The position numbers were made by a program, and so were the translations under genes. The notes under the pieces were generated by a model that made no database searches, was not told the origin of the DNA, and saw only the letters and a list, made by a program, of their open reading frames with translations. DNA of 64,000 nt from Microbacterium barkeri (GTDB lineage: Bacteria > Actinomycetota > Actinomycetes > Actinomycetales > Microbacteriaceae), in contig NZ_BSEJ01000006.1 in assembly GCF_027921765.1 (NCBI RefSeq), positions 124,001 through 188,000 of the forward strand. Reading direction: 5' to 3'. This document shows, in pieces, positions 9,782-16,394 of this stretch (position 1 is its first letter; each line of letters starts with the position of its first letter).

Positions 9782-11287
9782 TCATCTTCTCCCGTCTCGC
9801 ACGTCGATCTCGACGTCTGCGAAGCGCGCCGTGGCGTGCTGGGCCGCCCCGGTCGCCGCGAACAGCACGTACTCGGCGCCGATCCACTGCCCCTCCGCCG
9901 CGCGGAAGCGCACGGGGAGCGCGCGGTCACCGCCGGGCTCGCGCACCGCCACCGCGATCTCGCCGTCGGCGTCGCACGACAGCGCGAGCCGCACGGAGGC
10001 TGCGGGCGCCGCCTCGTCATGCCGCAGGGTCTCCCCCGGCTCGTCGCGATGCCGCGTCGCGACGACGAGCCGATCGCCCTCGGCCGTGCGGCGGAGTCCG
10101 GCCCAGAGGTAGTCGAGGCCGAGCACCCCGGCGCCCGCGCGCGTGCCGGCCGGGCCCTCGAGCGAGAGGGAGACCGCCATCGTGGACGGGACGCCCGGCA
10201 GCGGCTGCCCGATCACGCGCGGCAGCGTGCGCAGGTTCCCCGCGTCGACCCCCGCGACGATCCGCAGGCATCCCGGTTCCGGGAGGAGCCATCCGTCGTC
10301 GGGATTCGCCTGCCACGCCCACTGCGCGCCAGGGAGCCCGTCGGGGAAGCCGTCGCCGCGCGCGAGCGTGCGCGGGCCCTGGGGCGCTCCCTGGGGCGAC
10401 GCGTGCTCGAGGACCGGGCGCCCCTGGTCGCCGAGCACGGGCCATCCGTCGTCGCCCCAGTGCATCGGCTGGAGATGCAGGACGCGGCCGAAGACCCCGC
10501 GGTCCTGGAAGTGGAGGAACCAGTGCGCGCCATCGGCCGTCTCGACCCACGCGCCCTGATGCGGCCCGTTCACGGGGGTGTCGCCCTGCGCGAGCACGAC
10601 GCGCTCCTCGTACGGCCCGTACGGGTCGCGCGCGCGGAAGGCGTACTGCCATCCGGTCGCGACGCCGCCCGCGGGGGCGAGGATCCAGTACCACCCGTCG
10701 CGCTTGTAGAGCTTCGGGCCCTCGAGCGTGACGCATCCGTCGATCGCGTCGCCGTCGACGACGTCGCGCGACGGCCCGACGACGGCCGTGAGGGCCGCGT
10801 CGACCGGCACGATGCTGAGGACGTTCTTGCGGCCCGCGCGGCTGCGCGCCCACCCGTGCACGAGGTACGTCGCGCCGTCGTCGTCCCACAGGGGGCACGG
10901 GTCGATCACGCCGAGCCCGGGCAGGAGCAGCCGCGGCGCGCTCCAGGGCCCGCGCGCGTCGGCGGCGCTCACCACGAAGACGCCCTGATCCGGATCCGGG
11001 TAGACGATGTGGAAGAGGCCGTCGTGATGGCGGATGGATGGCGCCCAGACGCCGGCGCCGTGCCGCGGCTGCGCGAACCACGCCTGCGGGGTGTTCCCGG
11101 CGACCGCGTGCGAGATGATCTCCCAGTTGACGAGGTCGGTCGAGGCGAGCACGGGCAGCCCGGGCGCGCGGTTGAAGCTCGAGGCGACGAGGTAGTAGAC
11201 GTCGCCGACGCGGATCGCATCGGGGTCGGGGACGTCGGCGTCGATGATCGGGTTGCGGTACCGCGCGGCGCTGGTCGGCTCTGTCAT
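9782..11287 (-). CDS. Glycoside hydrolase family 43 enzyme (xylosidase/arabinofuranosidase type)
   Basis: A 501-residue GH43 enzyme with a five-bladed propeller (about 1-310) and a C-terminal beta-sandwich domain (about 320-500). The catalytic triad is visible: Asp21 in ADVPDPDAIR (general base), Asp129 in VIDPCPLWDDDG (pKa modulator) and Glu189 in TLEGPKLYKRDGWYW (general acid). Family members cleave alpha-L-arabinofuranose or beta-D-xylose from hemicellulose oligomers. There is no signal peptide, so it acts on imported oligosaccharides. ATG at 11287 is the first gene of the seven-gene operon, and a LacI-type AACCGGTT site lies 17 bp upstream. Confidence 0.88.
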   Translation of the reverse strand: MTEPTSAARYRNPIIDADVPDPDAIRVGDVYYLVASSFNRAPGLPVLASTDLVNWEIISHAVAGNTPQAWFAQPRHGAGVWAPSIRHHDGLFHIVYPDPDQGVFVVSAADARGPWSAPRLLLPGLGVIDPCPLWDDDGATYLVHGWARSRAGRKNVLSIVPVDAALTAVVGPSRDVVDGDAIDGCVTLEGPKLYKRDGWYWILAPAGGVATGWQYAFRARDPYGPYEERVVLAQGDTPVNGPHQGAWVETADGAHWFLHFQDRGVFGRVLHLQPMHWGDDGWPVLGDQGRPVLEHASPQGAPQGPRTLARGDGFPDGLPGAQWAWQANPDDGWLLPEPGCLRIVAGVDAGNLRTLPRVIGQPLPGVPSTMAVSLSLEGPAGTRAGAGVLGLDYLWAGLRRTAEGDRLVVATRHRDEPGETLRHDEAAPAASVRLALSCDADGEIAVAVREPGGDRALPVRFRAAEGQWIGAEYVLFAATGAAQHATARFADVEIDVRDGRR

Positions 11288-11301
11288 GGGATCCCGTCTG
11301 A

Positions 11302-11313
11302 GAAACCGGTTAC
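11302..11313. promoter_or_regulatory. Probable LacI operator in divergent promoter
   Basis: GAAACCGGTTAC has the perfect core AACCGGTT, the central-CG palindrome typical of LacI-family operators. It lies in the 73-bp gap between the divergent GH43 operon and the hydrolase gene and could repress both. The likely ligand is the LacI protein at 8762-9778. Confidence 0.65.
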
Positions 11314-11360
11314 TCTCGTTCCATCGTAGGGTGCTGCACGACGCCAGGGGAAGGACGAAC

Positions 11361-12482
11361 ATGACCCGCCGCGATCTCCGGGGGCTCGAGGGGCTCGATG
11401 CGCTCCTCGGCCGGCCCTTCACCGCGCGGCCCGAGGAGGTGGATCTCGGCGCCGTCCCCGCCCGCCTCGCGGCGGCGCTCGGCGTGCCGCCCGTGCCCGA
11501 CACGACTCCCGTCGTCGAGGAGGGCACCTGGACGCGCGACGGCGTCGACGGCCTGGCCCTGCGCTGGAGCACGGGGTTCGGATCCGACACCCGCGCCTGG
11601 CTCCTGCGCCCGGCCGGCGAGCGCGCGCCGCTCCCGGGCATCGTGGCGCTGCACTGCCACGGCGGGATGAAGTTCCACGGGAAGGAGAAGATCGCCGACG
11701 GCCCCGTGGACGAGCCGCGGGTGGCGGCGTTCCGCGCCGAGGCGTACGACGGCGTCGCCGTGGCGAACGCGTTCGCCCGCGCCGGCTTCGCCGTGCTCGC
11801 GCACGACGCGTTCGGCTGGGGCAGCCGCCGAATGCGCCGGGAGGACATGCCCGAGCGCACCCTGCGGGCAGCCGCCGACGCGATCGCCGCACGGGGCGGC
11901 GCGCTCGACGATGCCGCACGCTACGACCTGCACGCCGGCCCGAACGAGGACGCCGTCGCCAAGACGCTGGGCGTCCTCGGGACGTCGTGGGGCGGCCTCG
12001 TCGCGCGCGACGACCTCATCGCCGCGCGCGTGCTCGCGGCCCGGGCGGACGTGCGCCCCGGCGGCGTCGTCCTCGTGGGACTGTCGGGCGGCGGCGCCCG
12101 TGCGGCCCTGGCCGGCGCGCTCGACGAACGGGTCGTGCGCGCGACGGCGGTCGTCGCGATGATGGCGACCTTCGATGCGATGCTCGACGGGTACATCCAG
12201 CGCCACACGTGGATGCTCATGAACCCGGGGATGGCCCGGGTCGGGGAATGGCCCGACATCGCGGCCGCACGCGCACCGCGTCCGCTGTTCGTCGGCTTCG
12301 CCCGCCGCGACGCGCTCTTCCCCCTGCGCGGCATGCTCGACGCCGAGGCGCGTCTGCGCGCGCACTACCGTCGAGCGGGCGCCGAGCACGCTCTGCACAC
12401 GGCGTGGGCCGATCGCCCGCACTCCTTCGGCGCCGACACGCAGCAGGCGTTCCTCGCCTGGGCGGGAGCGCTCTCCTCCTAG
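11361..12482 (+). CDS. Alpha/beta hydrolase, carbohydrate esterase-like (Abhydrolase_7 type)
   Basis: A 373-residue cytosolic alpha/beta hydrolase. Visible elements are oxyanion loop LHCHGG (97-102), nucleophile Ser242 in VGLSGGGA, Asp317 in ARRDALF and His354 in DRPHSFG. A second elbow-like sequence, GTSWGG (207-212), lies in the cap region and is less likely to be catalytic. Related proteins are annotated as acetyl-xylan-esterase-like. ATG at 11361 follows AGGGGAAGGA. It is divergent from the GH43 operon and shares its operator region, so a role in removing acyl groups from the same oligosaccharide is a reasonable inference. Confidence 0.7.
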   Translation: MTRRDLRGLEGLDALLGRPFTARPEEVDLGAVPARLAAALGVPPVPDTTPVVEEGTWTRDGVDGLALRWSTGFGSDTRAWLLRPAGERAPLPGIVALHCHGGMKFHGKEKIADGPVDEPRVAAFRAEAYDGVAVANAFARAGFAVLAHDAFGWGSRRMRREDMPERTLRAAADAIAARGGALDDAARYDLHAGPNEDAVAKTLGVLGTSWGGLVARDDLIAARVLAARADVRPGGVVLVGLSGGGARAALAGALDERVVRATAVVAMMATFDAMLDGYIQRHTWMLMNPGMARVGEWPDIAAARAPRPLFVGFARRDALFPLRGMLDAEARLRAHYRRAGAEHALHTAWADRPHSFGADTQQAFLAWAGALSS

Positions 12483-12558
12483 AATCACGCGGAGGAGCGC
12501 CACCCGCGCCTCCGACGGAGAGCGCGCGACGAGGCGCGCATGGCAGGAAGGCACACGA

Positions 12559-14028
12559 ATGCTCGACACGATCCAGGCGTTCCTCGATCAGCTCGGCGCC
12601 ATCATCTGGGGCCCGTGGCTGCTCATCCCGCTCCTCCTCGGGACGGGGCTCTACCTCACCATCCGGCTCGGCGGCATCCAGTTCCTCCGCCTCGGCCCCG
12701 CCCTCCGCCTCGGCCTCTGGCGCCGCAAGGACGCCGGCGCGGAAGGCGACATCTCGCAGTTCCAGGCGCTCACGACCGCGCTCGCCGCCACGGTCGGCAC
12801 GGGCAACATCGTCGGCGTCGCGACGGCCATCGCGATCGGCGGCCCCGGCGCCCTGTTCTGGATGTGGATCACGGGCCTGCTGGGCATGGCGTCGAAGTAC
12901 ACCGAGGCGTTCCTCGGCGTGCGCTTCCGCACGACCGATGCGGCCGGCGAGCGCAACGGCGGCCCGCAGCAGTATCTCGAGCGGGGAATCCGCGGGCCGG
13001 TCGGCAAGGTGCTCGCACTGGCGTTCACGATCTTCGCGATCTTCGCGAGCTTCGGCATCGGCAACATGACGCAGGGCAACTCGGTCGCGGCGAACCTCGA
13101 GAGCAGCTTCTCGATCCCGACCTGGGTCACCGGCGTCGTGCTGACGATCATCGCGCTCGCGGTGCTCGTGGGCGGCATCAAGTCGATCGGCCGCGTGACC
13201 GCGGGCTTCGTGCCGATCATGATCGTGTTCTACGTGCTCGGCGCGATCTACATCCTCATCGCCAACATCGGCGAGGTGCCCGCCGCGTTCGCGACGATCT
13301 TCCGCGACGCCTTCACGGGCAGCGCGGCGGCGGGCGGCTTCGCGGGGTCGGTGCTCATCATCGCCATCCAGTTCGGCGTCGCGCGCGGCATCTTCTCGAA
13401 CGAGTCCGGTATGGGGTCGGCGGCGATCGCCGCGGCCGCCGCGCAGACGAGCCACCCGGTGCGCCAGGGCCTCGTGTCGATGACGCAGACGTTCATCGAC
13501 ACGATCATCGTCGTGTCCATGACGGGCCTCGTGATCGTCACGACCGGCGCCTACACGTTCACGGACGAGACGGGCGCCCAGATCGATCCGTCGGTCATGA
13601 CCGGCGAGGCGTTCACCCACGGCCTGCCCGGCGAGTGGGGGCACTGGGTCGTCACGCTCGCGCTCGTCATGTTCGCGTTCTCGACGGTGCTCGGCTGGTC
13701 GTACTACGGCGAGCGCTGCATCGAGAAGCTGCTCGGCCGACGTGCCGTGCTGCCGTTCCGCGTCGTCTTCTCGCTCATCGTCTTCGTCGGCTGCACGACC
13801 GAGCTCAGCGTCGTCTGGTCGTTCTCCGACGTGATGAACGGCCTCATGGCGCTGCCGAACCTCATCGGCCTGCTCGTGCTCTCGGGCCTCGTCGCCCGCG
13901 AGACGCGCGCATACCTCAAGCACGACCCGAAGCTCGAGGCCTCCCAGGACGAGATCGAGCGCTTCATGGCCGGCGACGCCGGCTGGGAGGAGTGGCGCGC
14001 CGCCGAGGCGGTCCGCGAGACGCGCTGA
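12559..14028 (+). CDS. AGCS family sodium:alanine/amino acid symporter
   Basis: A 489-residue membrane protein of the alanine/glycine:cation symporter family. It has about 10-11 hydrophobic helices and the family signature GTGNIVGVATAIAIGGPGAL (about 80-99). Substrates of the family are usually alanine or glycine with Na+. The ATG at 12559 follows GGAAGG. It lies 76 bp downstream of the esterase-like gene in the same direction and may be cotranscribed, but the family has no known sugar transport, so a functional link with the GH43 locus is uncertain. Confidence 0.88.
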   Translation: MLDTIQAFLDQLGAIIWGPWLLIPLLLGTGLYLTIRLGGIQFLRLGPALRLGLWRRKDAGAEGDISQFQALTTALAATVGTGNIVGVATAIAIGGPGALFWMWITGLLGMASKYTEAFLGVRFRTTDAAGERNGGPQQYLERGIRGPVGKVLALAFTIFAIFASFGIGNMTQGNSVAANLESSFSIPTWVTGVVLTIIALAVLVGGIKSIGRVTAGFVPIMIVFYVLGAIYILIANIGEVPAAFATIFRDAFTGSAAAGGFAGSVLIIAIQFGVARGIFSNESGMGSAAIAAAAAQTSHPVRQGLVSMTQTFIDTIIVVSMTGLVIVTTGAYTFTDETGAQIDPSVMTGEAFTHGLPGEWGHWVVTLALVMFAFSTVLGWSYYGERCIEKLLGRRAVLPFRVVFSLIVFVGCTTELSVVWSFSDVMNGLMALPNLIGLLVLSGLVARETRAYLKHDPKLEASQDEIERFMAGDAGWEEWRAAEAVRETR

Positions 14029-14041
14029 CGAGCGGGAGCGC

Positions 14042-14233
14042 TCAGCCGACCGGCGCGGGCGCTCCCGGCCGGAACAGCACCGTCGCGCGGCCCGTCTCCG
14101 GGTCGCGCGACACGTCGGCGCGCACGCCGTAGACGTCGGCGATGAGCTCGGGCGTGAGCACCTCGGCCGGATCGCCCGCCGCCACGACGCGCCCCTCGCG
14201 CAGCACGAGCACGCCGTCGCAGAACATCACCAT
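14042..14233 (-). pseudogene. Remnant of a FecE/FhuC-type ABC transporter ATPase (C-terminal 60 residues)
   Basis: The 63 codons encode the C-terminal end of an iron-siderophore/hemin ABC ATPase: DGVLVLREGRVVAAGDPAEV and LTPELIADVYGV are characteristic of that family. Walker A, signature and Walker B, normally in the preceding 200 residues, are missing. The remnant stops being recognisable near 14215 and runs into the end of the epimerase gene, overlapping it by 7 nt. It is best read as the scar of a deletion that removed the rest of an iron-uptake operon. Translation of a short peptide from ATG 14233 is possible but unlikely to be functional. Confidence 0.7.
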
Positions 14234-15027
14234 CGCGTCCCGATCGGATGGTCTGGGCGCGTGAAGGGCCCTCCGATCGGATCGGTCGGATCGGGATCGG
14301 GAACCGACACGCCGAGCCGGTGCAGCTCCGCCATCGCGTCGTCCTGCGGGCGGTAGCCGATCTCCTCGCCCGCCCCGAGCGGAAACCATCCCTGCGCGTT
14401 GCGCGAGACGCCCCACACGATGTGATGCCGGCCATCCGCGAGCGCGATCGCGGCCTCGAAGAGGCGGGCGGCGTCGCCCGGCGAGAGCCACGACGCCGCG
14501 GCCCTGCCCGGGTCGGGCGTCTCGAGAAAGGTGCAGATGCGCGCGCTGACGATCGACATCCCGAAGCGGTCGCTGAAGAGGCTCCCGAGCGCCTCCATCG
14601 CCGCCTTCGTGACCCCGTAGTAGGTGTCGGGTCGCGGCAGGAGGGGCTCCGCCTCGCCGACGCGATCCGGCACGTGGAACCCGGCCGCGTGCACGGAGCT
14701 CGAGAGGAGCACGGCGCCGACGCCTGCGTCTCGCGCGGCTTCGAGCAGGATGCGCGTGCCGTCGACGTTGACGCGCAGGAGGTCGCTCCAGGGTGCCTCC
14801 GATGCGATGCCGGCGAGGTGGATGACCGCTCGCGCATCCGACAGCGCGTCCCGCAGCCCGGTCGCGTCGTCGATCGAGAGGTCGCGCCACTCCCCGGGCT
14901 CGGCGGCCGACGGCTCGGCCGTGTCGACGAGACGGAGCTCGCGCCCCTCCCGACGCAGAAGCGGCACGACGGCCGACCCGATCCGCCCGGAGGCCCCGGT
15001 CACCACGACGATCTCGCGCTCGCGCAT
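14227..15027 (-). CDS. NAD-dependent epimerase family, uronate dehydrogenase-like
   Basis: A 266-residue extended-SDR protein: GASGRIG at 11-17 binds NAD, Asp35 (LVDTAE) would favour NAD over NADP, and Tyr137 with Lys141 (YYGVTKAAME) is the catalytic pair. The segment HHIVWGVSRNAQGWFPL and GYRPQDDAMAE near the C-terminus are close to uronate dehydrogenases, which oxidise galacturonate or glucuronate to aldarolactones. The length is right for that family. The 3' end overlaps the ABC-ATPase remnant by 7 nt. A role in uronic acid removal beside the hemicellulose locus is plausible but not proven. Confidence 0.75.
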   Translation of the reverse strand: MREREIVVVTGASGRIGSAVVPLLRREGRELRLVDTAEPSAAEPGEWRDLSIDDATGLRDALSDARAVIHLAGIASEAPWSDLLRVNVDGTRILLEAARDAGVGAVLLSSSVHAAGFHVPDRVGEAEPLLPRPDTYYGVTKAAMEALGSLFSDRFGMSIVSARICTFLETPDPGRAAASWLSPGDAARLFEAAIALADGRHHIVWGVSRNAQGWFPLGAGEEIGYRPQDDAMAELHRLGVSVPDPDPTDPIGGPFTRPDHPIGTRW

Positions 15028-15096
15028 GCCTCCTGCCTAGCGCATGCGCGGCGAGCGCCGCGATCCCCTTGACGCGCGGTCGTCCCACCCGAACGC

Positions 15097-15128
15097 AGAA
15101 CGGCCCCCGCCGAAGCGGGGGCCGTTCT
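15097..15128 (-). terminator. Terminator of the tRNA-Arg gene
   Basis: A hairpin with 14-nt perfect arms (AGAACGGCCCCCGC and its complement) and a CGAA loop lies 4 nt downstream of the tRNA 3' CCA, reading left. Confidence 0.75.
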
Positions 15129-15132
15129 CGTG

Positions 15133-15208
15133 TGGTGCGCCCCGAGGGACTCGAACCCCCAACCTTCTGATCCGTAGTCAGATGCTCTATCCATTGAGCT
15201 AGGGGCGC
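15133..15208 (-). tRNA. tRNA-Arg (anticodon ACG)
   Basis: The minus strand folds as a complete 76-nt tRNA. The acceptor stem GCGCCCC pairs with GGGGCGC, the D arm is AGCTCAATGGATAGAGCA, and the anticodon stem TCTGA/TCAGA encloses loop CTACGGA with anticodon ACG (read as ICG). The T arm has GGTTCGAGTCC. The discriminator is A and the 3' CCA is encoded. It is followed by a strong terminator. No integrated element or duplicated 3' end was found next to it. Confidence 0.96.
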
Positions 15209-15294
15209 ATTCACCGCTGCCGAAGCAACCGTATGAGCATACAACGCGTTCGCCGCACCGGACAAATCGGGGCGCGCCGCCCGGGCGCGTCGCG

Positions 15295-15864
15295 TCAGTC
15301 GACCGCCGCGGAGGCGCCCTCCGACCGGCGCTCCTTAGTCTCGACAGCGAGCTTCTGCAGGTCGACGAGGCGCAGCGCCTGCATGCGCGCCTCGCGCATC
15401 GAGGCGTAGTCCGGGTCCTCGTCGGGGCGCATCGCCTCGACGCGCAGACGGTTGTCGAGCGTCGACGCGATGTCGCCCCATGCCGCCTCGCGGGACTGCT
15501 CGACGAGCGCGAGCAGCTGCGCCTCGTCTTCGAGCTCCGTGCGGAGAGCCTTCGCGACGCCGACGTACTGCTTGGCGCGGCGGCGGAGGTTGCGCACGTC
15601 GCGGTCGCGGTAGTCGTGCGTGCCGCGCGACTGCGAGTGCCGCCCCCACGCGGCCTTCCGCGCCTTCGAGATCTCCTGCGCCGCCTGCTCGGACTCGTCG
15701 GCGAGCGCCGCGATCGTCTCGCGGGCGACCGGCAGGAAATGGGACGCGTCGAACGCCTCGTCGAGCGAGATCGTGCTCACGAGGATCCTGTTCTTCACCG
15801 CGAGCCGCGCGGCGGCATGCGCGATCGCGAGACCCTCGGCGATCGCATCGGCGTTCCGTCCCAC
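15295..15864 (-). CDS. Hypothetical actinobacterial protein with charged helical C-terminus
   Basis: A 189-residue soluble, strongly helical protein that I do not assign to a characterised family; close-looking actinobacterial proteins are sometimes mislabelled asparagine synthase. Residues about 1-30 form an Ala-rich helix, about 60-130 are rich in Arg, Glu and Gln with coiled-coil character, and the C-terminus (about 150-180) is again charged. The GTG at 15864 is chosen because AGGAGG lies at proper spacing; an ATG at 15918 would overlap the tautomerase end and lacks such a site. No catalytic motif is visible. Confidence 0.6.
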   Translation of the reverse strand: MGRNADAIAEGLAIAHAAARLAVKNRILVSTISLDEAFDASHFLPVARETIAALADESEQAAQEISKARKAAWGRHSQSRGTHDYRDRDVRNLRRRAKQYVGVAKALRTELEDEAQLLALVEQSREAAWGDIASTLDNRLRVEAMRPDEDPDYASMREARMQALRLVDLQKLAVETKERRSEGASAAVD

Positions 15865-15914
15865 CGCACCTCCTCGTACCAGATTAGCCGCGAGGACCGG
15901 GCGGCGGGCGCGGG

Positions 15915-16310
15915 TCACGCCTGCGGGACGGCGAGCTCTCCCGTGAGGTACTGGGCGCGGCCGAAGCCGAAGCTCCAGTCCTCCGGCCCGTTCTCGACGT
16001 ACCCGATGAAGACGTCGGACGAGGCGACGCCGACCGGCTCGAGCGCCGCGGCGATCGCGGCGTACAGGCGCTGCTTCTGATCGACGGAGCGACCCCGCTG
16101 CGTGAAGATCTGGATGACGACGGGGTCGGTGCGCTCGAAGCCGAGCCCGGCATCCTCCGCGACGATTGTCGACGCGGGGCGCGAGGTGATCACCTGGAAC
16201 CGGTCGCGCTCGGGGATCCCGTAGACGGAGACGATGGCGTCGTGGACGGCGCCGGCGATCTCGGCGGGATTCGTGCGGGCGTCGCTGTGGTCGATGCGGA
16301 CGAGGGGCAT
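15915..16310 (-). CDS. Tautomerase family protein (PF14552 type)
   Basis: A 131-residue protein beginning Met-Pro-Leu-Val, so the mature protein has the N-terminal catalytic proline of the tautomerase superfamily. DWSFGFGRAQYLTGEL near the end and VVIQIFTQRGRS mid-protein are hallmarks of the Tautomerase_2 family, which includes malonate-semialdehyde decarboxylase-like and small keto-enol isomerases. The ATG at 16310 has AGGAGT upstream, which fixes the start on Pro2. A perfect TGTCCTGACA, the same site found before the inositol genes, lies 29 bp upstream. That links it, by inference, to inositol or semialdehyde metabolism. Confidence 0.85.
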   Translation of the reverse strand: MPLVRIDHSDARTNPAEIAGAVHDAIVSVYGIPERDRFQVITSRPASTIVAEDAGLGFERTDPVVIQIFTQRGRSVDQKQRLYAAIAAALEPVGVASSDVFIGYVENGPEDWSFGFGRAQYLTGELAVPQA

Positions 16311-16338
16311 GCGGACTCCTGAGAGAGGTCGAGGACTT

Positions 16339-16348
16339 TGTCCTGACA
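16339..16348. promoter_or_regulatory. IolR-like operator upstream of the tautomerase gene
   Basis: TGTCCTGACA here is identical to the site at 40144-40153 between iolC and the GntR regulator. It sits 29 bp upstream of the tautomerase ATG. It matches, from memory, the KGWCHTRACA motif described for Corynebacterium glutamicum IolR. Confidence 0.5.
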
Positions 16349-16394
16349 TTCTCTCATATGCGTCTCCGGGAGGACAACCCCTCGTCCGCCCACC

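Noticed and set aside
12559-14028. AGCS symporter as the sugar transporter of the GH43 operon
   Set aside because: The family transports amino acids with sodium and its signature is standard; proximity alone does not justify a sugar role.
15133-15208. tRNA-Arg as an integration site for a mobile element
   Set aside because: No integrase gene and no repeat of the tRNA 3' end was found on either side; the neighbouring genes look chromosomal.
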